64,000 nt of DNA from Flavobacteriales bacterium. GTDB taxonomy: Bacteria; Bacteroidota; Bacteroidia; Flavobacteriales_F; PHOS-HE28. Each line of letters opens with the position of its first letter. The first letter of the stretch is position 1. Under the pieces are notes generated by a model, which saw only the letters and a list, made by a program, of their open reading frames with translations, was not told where the DNA came from and searched no databases. The stretch lies in the NCBI GenBank assembly GCA_016717305.1, contig JADKFY010000007.1, forward strand, positions 180,160 to 244,159, read 5' to 3'. Of the stretch, positions 1 to 9,024 are shown piece after piece. The position numbers were made by a program, and so were the translations under genes.

Positions 1-2027
1 TGGCGCTATCATTCTCCCAAACCACTGTACCACCCACCGGTGGATTGGTCACCCACACCCAAAATGGATCGCAACCGAGCACCGGGTCAGGCTCTTCGTT
101 CGCTTCATTTACCATCAAACCATCACTGATCAATGGAATATCAGGTGGTGCAAGTATGGAAACAAAAACCGAGTCCGTCTCCCAAGTCCAGCAACCATTA
201 TCAGAGGATAAGGTCCATTGGACCCAATCCGAAAAAGGATATTCGTATGGTTGCACTAAATCTGGATGGATCGATGAGGATGTTGCGTATATACGGGGTT
301 CAGAATGTTGAAAAATGTTATCCATCAAAAGTTGCACAGAACATCCAGAAAATGAATCCAAGTTCTGAACCGGTTGCACTACGTATGGAGGGCGGTATAA
401 GACCCTCATGTTGATACTGTCCATAACTCCTTGACGATCACACGAAGGTATCGTATCCCAACGCCTCCAAACATCCAACGGCTCACGGGTCCTATCATAC
501 CCTTTTCCGACGAAAGCATGAGCTTCGCCCTCTATGGGTGCATTCCAAATCCCATACGCGGTATAGAAACTATCTGCACAATAAGAGAAGGGGTACAGCA
601 GGGCCCCTGGAGGCCACACCAATCCCAATGTATCCAAATTCTGTTCCTCTGTATTCCAAAGCGGACTAATTGGTACTGTTAACCATTGGGGGAAACTACC
701 TCCAAAGGTCAAATGACCATCAGGTAGAAATGAGATGCCATTCGCGTGCTTTGCACTCGGACCTGCAAATTGTTGGGCATCGACCAAGTCGAGGCTGGAA
801 TATGTCAACCGGGCTATGAACAGATCCACATCACCAGTGGCCATGAAAAGTCCACTTCCACTGTAATGATCGGCCAGCCCTTGGAATTGACACTTGAATT
901 CACCGTATATAGCCAAGGTGTCACCCTGCAAAGCCAGTGATTTGGCCGCTACGTTGGAATACGAAGGTATTGCTGCGTACTGCGAAAGTGTGCCATCTAT
1001 GGTTACCCGCCAAACGAAGGCCGCCCGTGAACCGGCAGCGGTAAGTAGTTGCTGGGATGTGCCGGAGAAGATCATTGATGACCCCATACCACCACATATA
1101 GCAAGATCACCTTGTGGCGTGTAGATCTTCGTAACCCCGGTCCGTGGGTCCACCTCCTGCGCTACAGAACCACTCCTCAGTCCCTGTAGTGCTGTACCGG
1201 ATCAAGAAGATCGCCGAGAAGTAAGGATTATTGTGCGTCTGATCGAAAGTGATCGTATCGCTGAATTGTCCCAATGCATAAACTTCGTTCCCCGGGCCAT
1301 GCGTCACGGAAACCCCTCGATCGGTGTATTCCGCAGCGCCTTGCCTGACCCATTGTAACTGACCTGTGGCCGCATAGGATGCAACGAACGCATCCGTACT
1401 TGACGTCATTGACAATGGGTTGATCATACTTGTTAAGTATGAAACATCCCAATTGGCCACCCCTATGAATTCCCCGACCACGGCTACTTCGCCATTCGGT
1501 GCGATGCTCACCCCGAGGCCTCGGTCCGTCCCTTCATCTCCGCCGAATCGTTCGGCCCATAGAGCGGTTCCATCATCTGCATCCAATAGAGCAACGAATC
1601 CATCGGCCGAGGCGTTCGCGCTTTCCAACGAGATCCCGAAAATATCGGCGATCCCAACAAAATTTCCCGAAACCGCTACAGTACCGTTCTCACTCGCTGC
1701 TACCGACATGCCCTGGTCCTTCAAAGTACCACCTGCCCTGCGGAGCCAAACATGGTTTCCCGCAGGATCGAGTTTCAATAGGAAGATATCCGTACTACCA
1801 GACGAGTGCACGTACACGTCTTCGAACTCCAGCGCCATAACCAAGTCCCCACGGAAATCTCCCAATACATAAGTATTGCCGGCTTGGTCTGTGGCAATGT
1901 CGTTCACTAGGTTCTCCCCTCGTAACGCCCGCAGCCAATGGGTCTGTGAGTGCACCGCGTTGGCACTCCATAACCATGCAAGAGCGACAAAAGTCAGAGC
2001 GGAACGGTATCCTTGGATGTCGGCCAT
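1..2027 (-). CDS. Exported beta-propeller (SBBP-like) repeat protein, frameshifted and running off the left edge
   Basis: The ATG at 2027 opens a signal peptide (hydrophobic ALTFVALAWLW, then NAVHSQ). Four blade-like repeats follow, each with a G-x-x-TDRG core and a segment like APNGEVAVVGEF, as in SBBP or NHL-like propellers. The frame stops at 1107, but the repeat pattern continues in another frame from about 1135: KIYTPQGDLAICGGM lines up residue for residue with the preceding blades. I translated that frame by hand from 1135 to base 1 and found no stop, so at least 375 further codons belong to the gene. The shift is at a GGGG run (1135-1138, minus strand); two missing bases restore the repeat exactly. 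An upstream TTG at 2045 is an alternative start. Role unknown; probably a cell-surface or T9SS-exported protein, but the C-terminus lies outside the window. Confidence 0.75.
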
Positions 2028-2121
2028 ATCCAAATCTAAGTCCAACCATCCCTGGATCTTCCGCTTCAGATCAGATTATGTCCAAAATCACCACTTTGGG
2101 GGATACGGCCATTTCCTTCGA

Positions 2122-4473
2122 TCAAAACCGCAACGTGTACATGATCACTGGCAGCAACGCCAACTGCGGTGCCCCTTGGATCGTTCCTGTTCTGCGGTCG
2201 TAGTAGGTGTAAACGCGCGTGCTGCCGTTCAATACGTTCTGTGCATCGGCCTTGATCTCGTGGCTCACTTTAGCACGGCCAACGCGGTAGGCGATCATGA
2301 GGTCGAGCTTATGGATCGGATCACCCTTCTTGCTCCATGGCGCCCCACCGGCAACCTCCTCTCCTGCTGCTTGACTGGCCTGTAGGTCGATCGGTGTGCC
2401 GTATTGCCCGCCCAGCACGGAGTAGCGGAAACTGGTGGTGAGGACCTTGTCCTTACTGCCGATCTTCCATTCCTTACCAGCCAACGCATTCGCCACAAGG
2501 CCCATGTTGAAACGGGAATTCCGCCATACTCCATCGAGCGCTTTGTACCGGGTATCGCTCAACGATGCCGTGGTCATGAAATGATAGCCGTGGGTGAAGA
2601 ACTTTTCCAAGGATAGTTCCACGCCATAGTTGCGACCAACGCCTTTGTTGACCAATGGCGTGGTGGTGAACCAACCGGAGTAATTCGTGAGGCTGTAAGA
2701 ACTGTTGGGGTCGTTCTCCACGGGCACATTGAAGTGGTGTTGGTAGTACGCTTCCATTTTGAACTGGATGTCCTCGCTCAACATTTGCTCGTAGCCGATC
2801 ACTGCGTGTACTGCTTTGGAAAGGCCCAGGTTCTCATTCGGTCTGTATGTTGAACCTGCATCGTTTGCTGCCTCTGCTTGGTAGGTCATGATCGCTTCAG
2901 TACGCGAATGCAAGCCACCCGCAATACTTAGTGCTTTGCCGGGATGAAACTGGTACTTGAGCCCCACACGAGGTTCAACGCTGGCAGCTCCGTTGAGGGC
3001 GTAGTACAGCAAATGAACGCCGCTGGTCATCGTCAGCTTTTCGTTCATGCGCCATTTCCAACTGGTGAATGCTTGGACCGTGGTGGCCTCTCCTCGTGTA
3101 TCCAACTCGGTCACGGTGCGTTGCACTTCCCGGTCGAAACTCGAAGAGCCCATACGGAATTGTTCCATGGAAAGGATGATACCGCTGCGCAATTTGTGCT
3201 TTGCGCTAAGACGATTGTTCACCACGGTCGAAGCGCGTAACGTCCACTTGCCTAGCTCATCCGTGTGGTAACGGGTCAACGGTGTTTCTCCTGGCACTTC
3301 ACTTTCATCGTATTCCGTTGCACTGCTGTTCCCACTGACAGAGACCGTGCTGTAAACGAAACCGCTTGCGCCCAAAGTACGCGTGTGGGTGAGGCCCAGC
3401 ACACCAATGCGTGATCCGAAATCGGCACGGGAAAAGAGGGTGTCCCCATTGTCGCTCTCATCCTTGTCCACGATATGGCTCGTGCCGCCAAGGCCGAACA
3501 AGGAGAACGTTCCATTCTTGCTTGTGGGCACTTTCACTTTGAAGGAACCATCCATGTATTTCGGCACACCGCCGTAATCCACTATCCCGGCTCCATCCAG
3601 CAGGGCCAAGGTTGAATAACGGAAGTTCGCTAAGTAGGACCCGCCCTTCAAACCGGGGATCGGCCCTTCAGCAGTGAGATCGGTACCGAGTACTCCCAAC
3701 TTGAAGGTGTATTCGCGCTGCTTGTCGTTGCCATCGCGCAGCCGCATGTCGAAGATCGCGCTCAACGCATTGCCGTATTCAGGAGCGAAGGCACCCGTGT
3801 AGAATTCTGAATTGTCCAACATGTCACTGTTCAACACGTTGATGGGGCCACCGGTACTTCCTTCGTCGCTGAAATGGTTCGGATTGGGGATCTCGATCCC
3901 TTCCAAACGCCACAGAACACCTTTGGGCGAATTGCCACGGGCAATGATCGAATTGTCCCCTGTTGCATCGCCCGCAACACCGGGAAAGCTGCTTACCATG
4001 CGTGCCGGGTCGTTGATACCACCAGCGATCCGGGAGGTTTCCTCCACACTGATCCGTCGTGCACTCAACGTTGCCATATCATTACGCACCACACCTTTCT
4101 TCTCTTCGGGCTTCACTTCGATTTCCTTTAACTGCACAAGTGATTCCTGCATGCGTACCGTAACGATCAGCTCCTTCGCACTGTTCAAGAGCAGGTTCGG
4201 TAGGATCTGTTCCTCATAGCCCAGCATACGGATCTGTAGATCGACCCGACCTGTGGGAACCGCTTCGATAGTGAAATTCCCATCGATGTCCGCCGTAGCT
4301 CCTTTCAATGGATCGGAATTGGTCACGATCACCGTGGCACCGATCAAGGGTTGTCTGGTATCGCTATCGAGGACGGTGCCGCGAATGGTTTGTTGGTTCC
4401 CTTGTGCAGATAATTCCTGGACAAGAAGAAGAAGGAACACACTGAAAATGATCTGAAGAATTCGAACGGACAT
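2122..4473 (-). CDS. TonB-dependent receptor with carboxypeptidase-regulatory-like N-terminus
   Basis: 783-residue outer-membrane receptor. Residues 1-23 are a signal peptide. Residues about 28-115 form a CarboxypepD_reg-like beta-sandwich (IRGTVLDSDTRQPLIGATV, then DIDGNFTI). A plug domain follows at about 150-245 (ARGNSPKGVLWRLEGIEIP), then a 22-strand-type barrel ending in the aromatic MYTLRF expected for BAM recognition. Such receptors import large substrates using TonB energy; the substrate cannot be read from the sequence. It has no STN signalling domain, although a sigma/FecR pair lies in the same locus. An ECF-type promoter site (4491-4523) sits just upstream, and a strong terminator separates it from the preceding gene, so it is probably transcribed on its own under the local sigma factor. 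Confidence 0.9.
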   Translation of the reverse strand: MSVRILQIIFSVFLLLLVQELSAQGNQQTIRGTVLDSDTRQPLIGATVIVTNSDPLKGATADIDGNFTIEAVPTGRVDLQIRMLGYEEQILPNLLLNSAKELIVTVRMQESLVQLKEIEVKPEEKKGVVRNDMATLSARRISVEETSRIAGGINDPARMVSSFPGVAGDATGDNSIIARGNSPKGVLWRLEGIEIPNPNHFSDEGSTGGPINVLNSDMLDNSEFYTGAFAPEYGNALSAIFDMRLRDGNDKQREYTFKLGVLGTDLTAEGPIPGLKGGSYLANFRYSTLALLDGAGIVDYGGVPKYMDGSFKVKVPTSKNGTFSLFGLGGTSHIVDKDESDNGDTLFSRADFGSRIGVLGLTHTRTLGASGFVYSTVSVSGNSSATEYDESEVPGETPLTRYHTDELGKWTLRASTVVNNRLSAKHKLRSGIILSMEQFRMGSSSFDREVQRTVTELDTRGEATTVQAFTSWKWRMNEKLTMTSGVHLLYYALNGAASVEPRVGLKYQFHPGKALSIAGGLHSRTEAIMTYQAEAANDAGSTYRPNENLGLSKAVHAVIGYEQMLSEDIQFKMEAYYQHHFNVPVENDPNSSYSLTNYSGWFTTTPLVNKGVGRNYGVELSLEKFFTHGYHFMTTASLSDTRYKALDGVWRNSRFNMGLVANALAGKEWKIGSKDKVLTTSFRYSVLGGQYGTPIDLQASQAAGEEVAGGAPWSKKGDPIHKLDLMIAYRVGRAKVSHEIKADAQNVLNGSTRVYTYYDRRTGTIQGAPQLALLPVIMYTLRF

Positions 4474-4490
4474 GGTTTGGTGGTTTGTGG

Positions 4491-4523
4491 TTTAGGACAA
4501 GCACTGAATTGAATACCCCTACT
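4491..4523 (-). promoter_or_regulatory. Putative ECF-sigma promoter of the TonB-dependent receptor
   Basis: On the minus strand the site reads AGTAGGGGTAT, 12 bp, TTGTCCTAA. The same two blocks with the same 12-bp spacing occur before the small barrel gene (5338-5369) and before fecR (8437-8468). The downstream block ends 18 bp before the ATG at 4473. It differs from the TTG/TAnnTTTG boxes of the housekeeping sigma factor elsewhere in the window. Confidence 0.7.
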
Positions 4524-4530
4524 TCTTCCT

Positions 4531-4584
4531 AAAAAATAGTTGGGCCGGATCGGTTCGGGAAATATTCCCTGAACGATCCGGCCC
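4531..4584 (-). terminator. Rho-independent terminator after the small barrel gene
   Basis: Minus-strand hairpin at 4584-4542 with outer stem GGGCCGGATCG/CGATCCGGCCC, then further pairing with two single-base bulges and a 3-base loop, about 19 bp in all. A run of six T (plus-strand A at 4531-4536) follows within a few bases. It lies 24 bp downstream of the barrel stop codon. Confidence 0.85.
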
Positions 4585-4607
4585 TTTGGCGAAAAGAAGA
4601 TCAGTGA

Positions 4608-5309
4608 TCAGAACTTGCCAACCTTGATACTGACCCCGGTGGTAATGCCATGCAATGCATCCTTGGCTGTACCGGGTAGATCGATATCCGTCGTGTAGCG
4701 ATACGAAGCACCAACGCCGATGCGTAAGAAGGGAATGAGGTTCATCTCCAGTTCCACACCTGGTTCGATCACGAAAAAGGCCGCAGCATCATCGCGGTAG
4801 TTGAAGTCGTAATGGTCATCCGTGCCGTCATGGTGCTCGTCATTCCAAGGAAACTCAGTGGTATAGGCACAACCACCTGCCCCAATGACGATGGGAAAGC
4901 TGATATGGATCGGCGACTTGTAGGCGATGACCGGCTCGATCAACAATCCGCCATAGCCCATATTAAATCGACCTGAGCGACGAGGCAAGCTCCCGGTTTC
5001 CAAAATGGCACTGTCGTAGGCCTCGTTGCCGAGGCTTGTCACCATTCCCTGTCCGGCCAAGCCAATGGTAAGTCTATGGTTCACCAACCAGCCGCCGCGT
5101 AGACCAACCAGCATGGCATCCTGCTTCAGCATCTGTGTATACGATGCGGTGGGTGCGGCCCAGCCTCCGTGGGTCATTTTGCCTTGACCGCCGAAAAGTG
5201 TACGCGGGGCTTGGTCATTTGTGTTGGGCTCAGTTTCCTGGGCATTCGACAATTGGGGTGCGAAAATGAGGAGTGCTGCTACAACAGCAGAAGAAAGATC
5301 GGGTCTCAT
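4608..5309 (-). CDS. Small outer-membrane beta-barrel protein
   Basis: 233 residues with a signal peptide (AALLIFAPQLSNAQ). The rest alternates hydrophobic strands and polar loops and ends with GVSIKVGKF, an aromatic C-terminal residue typical of BAM-inserted barrels. The size fits an 8-stranded barrel. An acidic His/Asp-rich loop (DEHHDGTDDHYD, about residue 157-168) could bind cations, which is speculation. I do not recognise a named family. The gene lies between the STN-repeat protein and the TonB receptor and has its own ECF-type promoter site (5338-5369) and its own terminator, so it is likely a target of the local sigma factor. Confidence 0.8.
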   Translation of the reverse strand: MRPDLSSAVVAALLIFAPQLSNAQETEPNTNDQAPRTLFGGQGKMTHGGWAAPTASYTQMLKQDAMLVGLRGGWLVNHRLTIGLAGQGMVTSLGNEAYDSAILETGSLPRRSGRFNMGYGGLLIEPVIAYKSPIHISFPIVIGAGGCAYTTEFPWNDEHHDGTDDHYDFNYRDDAAAFFVIEPGVELEMNLIPFLRIGVGASYRYTTDIDLPGTAKDALHGITTGVSIKVGKF

Positions 5310-5337
5310 CGAGTTGTGTTTTGTTTGGTTGTTGTGT

Positions 5338-5369
5338 GTATGACAACCGCCCCTCTCGATACCCCTACT
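5338..5369 (-). promoter_or_regulatory. Putative ECF-sigma promoter of the small barrel gene
   Basis: Minus-strand AGTAGGGGTAT (5369-5359), 12-bp spacer, TTGTCATAC (5346-5338). It begins 7 bp beyond the stop codon of the STN-repeat gene and ends 29 bp before the ATG at 5309. The upstream block is identical over 11 bases to that of the TonB-receptor site; the spacer sequences are unrelated. Confidence 0.7.
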
Positions 5370-5375
5370 CCATTT

Positions 5376-7466
5376 CTAGAATCTTACCCCCAACGACGCC
5401 TTCCAACCGAACCAGCCAGTGATCCGGGTAGTTCCATCGCGTTCTTCGTACATGGGATCGGCTGGTGGCAATGAACTGAGGTAAAGTCCACTTTCAGGAT
5501 CGTGCCAATCGGTCACGAGCATATTCAAGACCGGTCCTGCGGAAAGCACCAACGGGCCAATTAGCTTGTGGCCGTATGCCAAGCTGAACCTTCCAAGGAT
5601 ATTAATGGCATCCACCCATTCGGTCTGTTCCACGATCTGTTCACCGGTCAGGTCGATGTTCAGGAAACCGTTCTTGCCGATCCTTGGTCCAGTACCGATC
5701 CCATAAAGAAAGCCCCAACGCGCGCCGGGTTCCACTTGTGGTGAATAACCAAGTATGTTATGAAAGCCACGCGTGCCGGTACGGAATTGAGCGCTCAAGG
5801 GCATCACATCGTTGGTGATCACATCGAACCGATGATACCCCTTCAATGAAAACGAGAGCAGGCCGATCGAATAGCCTGAAAGGGAATCGCTGAAGTTGAG
5901 CAGTCCCAATTGACCACCCGAACAATGCCTCGCGAAATTCAATGCACCGACTTGTGCGCCTTGCGCCTTTCCTGCAACCGCATTTATCCCGAAACCGAAC
6001 TGGCCACCGGTGATATTGCCGGCATAGTTCAAGCCGAAACCGATCTGCCCGGCCTCCACTGTGCCCGGCACCACGTTAGCCCCGAACGAGAATTGACCAC
6101 CAGTAACGGATCCGGCATAGTTCAATCCGAAACCGATCTGCCCACCACTCACTTTGCCCGGAGCGATATTCGCCCCGAAGCTGAATTGGCCACCCGTAAC
6201 ATGACGCGCATAGTTCCCACCGAAACCCACTTGACCACCGCCCACCGTATCGCGAGCAATGTTCACGCCCGCTGACAATTGGGCCCCGCTCACGTTCCGT
6301 GCATAGTTGCCCGTGCCTGAGATCTGGGCTTTACGCACATCTTTCGGAGTAACATTGATCCCTGCGCTGATCTGGGTTCCATCCACATTTTGGGTGGCCA
6401 AATTGCACGTACCTGAGATCTGCACGCCCCGCAGGCCACCTTTCACAACGTTAACACCGTACGTGATCTGAACCCCTGAAAGCGTATCCCAAACCGTATT
6501 CCCGATGCCGGAGATCTGCACGCCTTCCAGCGATCGCATGGTGTGGTTGATGCCCCCTGTGATCTGGACCCCCTTTGTATTTCGGCCGACCAAGTTCGTT
6601 ATGCCCGCGATCTGTAGACCCACCACATCATGGCTCTCGACATTCGCCAAGCCTCCCACCTCGATCCCGTTCAACCCGCGTGAATAACCGGCGAGAACGT
6701 TCAACGAATATCGATTGACCACTACCGGTGCTATTTGTCTGTTTGAACTAACCGTAGGGATCAATGTGATCTGCCAATTGCGCTTTTCCGAGAATGAAAG
6801 GTCCGTGCCTTGCTCTAATTGGGCGTTGGGGATCAGTAAACGTGCCACACCAAGGTCGGCCACTTGACAGCGTTCGTGGATGCACAAGGGTTCCACGCGT
6901 TCCATCGTCGCTCGTTTTCGCAAGGGCACACTGGCCGATGCTCCATCTCGCCCTACGTAAACCACTGTATCGTGGTACTCCTTCCGCATCAAAAGGATGG
7001 CCGTGCGGTCCTGTTCGCCGGAAACAGAGAGTTTAAAGGTGCCGAGCGCATCGGTCACTTGCATGGCCTTGCCATCCACCTCGTGGACATATACGCCAGC
7101 CACCGGCCAACCACTTTTCTGATCATACACGGATCCCGAAACCTTGAATTTGTCACGGTGCCCTTCCGGCCCCAACAGGATGATGTGGTTCCCGGTCTCC
7201 TTCAATTGGAACCCTTTGCCCACCAACGCGTGCAAGGACTCTTCCACGGAACCATTCAGCGTTGCAACCACGAGGCTGTCCTCGTTCACACTGGCCGCGT
7301 TGTAGCTCAATTGGAATGCACCATCGTGAGCTACCAAGGACAGTGCCTCAGACAAGCGCACATTGTTGGCGATCACTTGTACCCGCCGTTCCAGGATCTT
7401 CTGTGCATTTACGGGAAAGGCCAGAAGAAGAAAAAGGAGTACTTGCCAGGGTCGTTCAACACCCAT
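5376..7466 (-). CDS. STN-domain protein with carboxypeptidase-regulatory domain and LA_2272-type surface repeats
   Basis: About 696 residues from the ATG at 7466, which directly opens a signal peptide (WQVLLFLLLAFPVNAQ); a start at 7490 adds 8 residues. Domains in order: an STN domain (about 23-100), a CarboxypepD_reg-like domain (about 108-185), a linker, then about 16 tandem repeats of 14-16 residues (about 267-541; bases 5844-6668) with pattern G-x-Q-hydrophobic-x-x-x-x-N. The repeats resemble those of LA_2272-family surface proteins. A C-terminal region ends in KASLGVRF, typical of an outer-membrane barrel. There is no TonB plug. The start overlaps the fecR stop by 11 bp, so the two are translationally linked. 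In known systems STN domains contact FecR, so this protein may be the outer-membrane sensor; that role is inference. Confidence 0.85.
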   Translation of the reverse strand: MGVERPWQVLLFLLLAFPVNAQKILERRVQVIANNVRLSEALSLVAHDGAFQLSYNAASVNEDSLVVATLNGSVEESLHALVGKGFQLKETGNHIILLGPEGHRDKFKVSGSVYDQKSGWPVAGVYVHEVDGKAMQVTDALGTFKLSVSGEQDRTAILLMRKEYHDTVVYVGRDGASASVPLRKRATMERVEPLCIHERCQVADLGVARLLIPNAQLEQGTDLSFSEKRNWQITLIPTVSSNRQIAPVVVNRYSLNVLAGYSRGLNGIEVGGLANVESHDVVGLQIAGITNLVGRNTKGVQITGGINHTMRSLEGVQISGIGNTVWDTLSGVQITYGVNVVKGGLRGVQISGTCNLATQNVDGTQISAGINVTPKDVRKAQISGTGNYARNVSGAQLSAGVNIARDTVGGGQVGFGGNYARHVTGGQFSFGANIAPGKVSGGQIGFGLNYAGSVTGGQFSFGANVVPGTVEAGQIGFGLNYAGNITGGQFGFGINAVAGKAQGAQVGALNFARHCSGGQLGLLNFSDSLSGYSIGLLSFSLKGYHRFDVITNDVMPLSAQFRTGTRGFHNILGYSPQVEPGARWGFLYGIGTGPRIGKNGFLNIDLTGEQIVEQTEWVDAINILGRFSLAYGHKLIGPLVLSAGPVLNMLVTDWHDPESGLYLSSLPPADPMYEERDGTTRITGWFGWKASLGVRF
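5844..6668 (-). repeat. Coding tandem repeats of 14-16 codons
   Basis: Within the STN protein, units such as GVQISGIGNTVWDTLS, GAQLSAGVNIARDTVG and GGQIGFGLNYAGSVT follow one another without gaps, about 16 in all. In the C-terminal half 16- and 15-residue units alternate (GGQFSFGANIAPGKVS with GGQIGFGLNYAGSVT), giving a 31-residue higher-order repeat and suggesting duplication of unit pairs. Conserved Gly, Gln and Asn positions suggest a regular beta solenoid or barrel strands. Confidence 0.85.
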
Positions 7467-8424
7467 CGCCGCTGAGGGTGTAGCTACCAATGGCCTCCAT
7501 GTTGAGCGTGGCTCCGTACGTATCGGCGATCACACGCAAGATGTAGTCGATCGGCTCATCCTCGAACGTGGCGGTGAGCTTGCAGCGGGATAATGCCCCA
7601 TTGCCCAATTGAATGCGGACCTTGAAAAGAACTTGCAATTGTTCCACCACCTGCGACAACGGGGTATCATGGAATTGGATGATGCGATCGCCCCATACTT
7701 CGGATGGCGGTGCCGGCATGCGTTCCAAGAAGTGCGCACCCTTGTTGTAACGGGCGTATTCGCCGCCATGAAGCACCACGCTGTCCATACCTGCCACAAC
7801 ACGCACCTTGCCATGTCGTACGCGCACCATGACGCTGTTGCTCGTATCGAATGCGCTCACCTCGAACGCGGTGCCCAGCACAGTAACGGTAACCCCATCC
7901 GCCTCAACGATGAATGGACGTTGCTCATCCCGCTTCACCTCGAAGTAGGCTTCTCCTACAAGATCGATCCTTCGTTCTTTCTTGAGTTGCGCGTTAAGGC
8001 TTGAGCCGGGTGAAAGGATGATCGAACTACTATCCGGCAATGTTGTGCGCTGGTATTCCGTGGATGCCATGAGGGTTATGGAGTTGTTCGTCAGCAGAAA
8101 ACGAACACCCATGAAAACGCCAGCAATAACAGCTGCGGCCGCTAACCAATGGATAACGGGAACGCGTCGCTGGATCGGGATCACCTTCGTATTGCCTTCC
8201 TGACCGATACGATCGTTCACCTTGCGCAACGCGGCTTCCATATCCACCTCTATGCGGTATCCTTCGCCGGAGAGGTCCCAAATCGCGCGCATGGCTTCGA
8301 GTTCCTGCCCGTTGGCCGGATCCTCGCTTACCCACCGCTGCACGGCAGCGCGTTCCACGGCATCGCTCTCCCCAGAGAGGTAACGTGCCAGCAGTTCGCT
8401 ATCGATATGTGGTCCTTTGTTCAC
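7456..8424 (-). CDS. FecR-family anti-sigma factor
   Basis: 322 residues. The N-terminal cytoplasmic part (1-88; SELLARYLSGESDAVERAAV) would bind the sigma factor. A membrane segment spans about 90-111 (HWLAAAAVIAGVFMGVRFLL). The periplasmic FecR domain covers about 118-215 (GEAYFEVKRDEQRPFIVEA, then GTAFEVSAF). A DUF4974 domain at about 245-318 ends the protein. The family transmits an outer-membrane signal through STN contact and controls its ECF sigma factor. Here the sigma gene lies immediately upstream and the STN gene overlaps downstream, so the three form one module. A promoter-like site resembling two others in the locus lies just before the start, implying autoregulation. Confidence 0.93.
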   Translation of the reverse strand: MNKGPHIDSELLARYLSGESDAVERAAVQRWVSEDPANGQELEAMRAIWDLSGEGYRIEVDMEAALRKVNDRIGQEGNTKVIPIQRRVPVIHWLAAAAVIAGVFMGVRFLLTNNSITLMASTEYQRTTLPDSSSIILSPGSSLNAQLKKERRIDLVGEAYFEVKRDEQRPFIVEADGVTVTVLGTAFEVSAFDTSNSVMVRVRHGKVRVVAGMDSVVLHGGEYARYNKGAHFLERMPAPPSEVWGDRIIQFHDTPLSQVVEQLQVLFKVRIQLGNGALSRCKLTATFEDEPIDYILRVIADTYGATLNMEAIGSYTLSGDGC

Positions 8425-8436
8425 GTGTGTTCAGCC

Positions 8437-8468
8437 TTATGACAATCCATTCTTCAAATCCCCCTATC
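8437..8468 (-). promoter_or_regulatory. Putative ECF-sigma promoter of the fecR-STN operon
   Basis: Minus-strand GATAGGGGGAT (8468-8458), 12-bp spacer, TTGTCATAA (8445-8437), ending 12 bp before the fecR ATG. The upstream block overlaps the stop codon of the sigma gene. It differs at only three positions from the upstream block of the other two sites, keeps the exact spacing and has the same downstream core TTGTCATA as the barrel site. Confidence 0.65.
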
Positions 8469-9024
8469 CGTTACCGAAAAACCAAAGCAACCATGCTACA
8501 GTTGCCGAAGGCAAGAGGTCGGCCAGCTCCACCCTCAATGTTTTCAACGCCTTTCCCATCTGGTTCTCCACGGTCTTGATGCTGATCCCCAATTCATCAG
8601 CGATCTCTTGGTACTTCTTGCCATCATGTTTGCTCATCTTGAACACTTTCCTTCGCTCCTCCGGCAACAGTTCAATGGCGGCATGCACGCGGGCCGCTCG
8701 TTCGGTATGTCGGTCCTCTTCATCCATTCCATCCGATGCACTTCTGATGTTGGCACGTTCCAACGGCCGCATTCGCGCGCTCACTTTCGCGGCGTTCAGT
8801 GATCGATTGCGCACCGCGGTAAAGAGGTAGGCCTTAAGCGAGGTGGTGATGCTCACCTTTTCACGGTCTTGCCATAAGCGGAAGAACAGGTCCTGCACAA
8901 GATCCTCGGCAACATCCCGGTCCTTTACATACTGCACGGCGAACGCACAGAGCGGCTTGTAATGCGCCCTGAACAATGTATCGAATGCGCTGCGATCGCC
9001 CGCTGCAATGGATGCAAATTCCAT
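8464..9024 (-). CDS. ECF RNA polymerase sigma factor (Bacteroidetes FecI-like)
   Basis: 186 residues. Sigma-70 region 2 lies at about 10-75 (DVAEDLVQDLFFRLWQDR is the core helix). Region 4 is at about 115-165 (LLPEERRKVFKMSKHDG, then a helix-turn-helix EIADELGISIKTVENQMGKA). No regions 1 or 3 are present, as expected for the ECF class. It is followed by fecR, its probable anti-sigma factor. No site of the locus-specific promoter type precedes it; its own transcription may use the housekeeping sigma factor. Its likely targets, judged from shared upstream motifs, are fecR-STN, the small barrel gene and the TonB receptor. Confidence 0.93.
   Translation of the reverse strand: MEFASIAAGDRSAFDTLFRAHYKPLCAFAVQYVKDRDVAEDLVQDLFFRLWQDREKVSITTSLKAYLFTAVRNRSLNAAKVSARMRPLERANIRSASDGMDEEDRHTERAARVHAAIELLPEERRKVFKMSKHDGKKYQEIADELGISIKTVENQMGKALKTLRVELADLLPSATVAWLLWFFGNG

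Noticed and set aside
45..1124. Several short plus-strand open frames at the left edge
   Set aside because: They overlap each other and have no family features, while the minus strand is open throughout and continues the beta-propeller gene.
5844..6668. Short regular repeats that could suggest a CRISPR array
   Set aside because: The repeats have no constant repeat/unique spacer pattern and are clearly codon-phased inside a long open frame.
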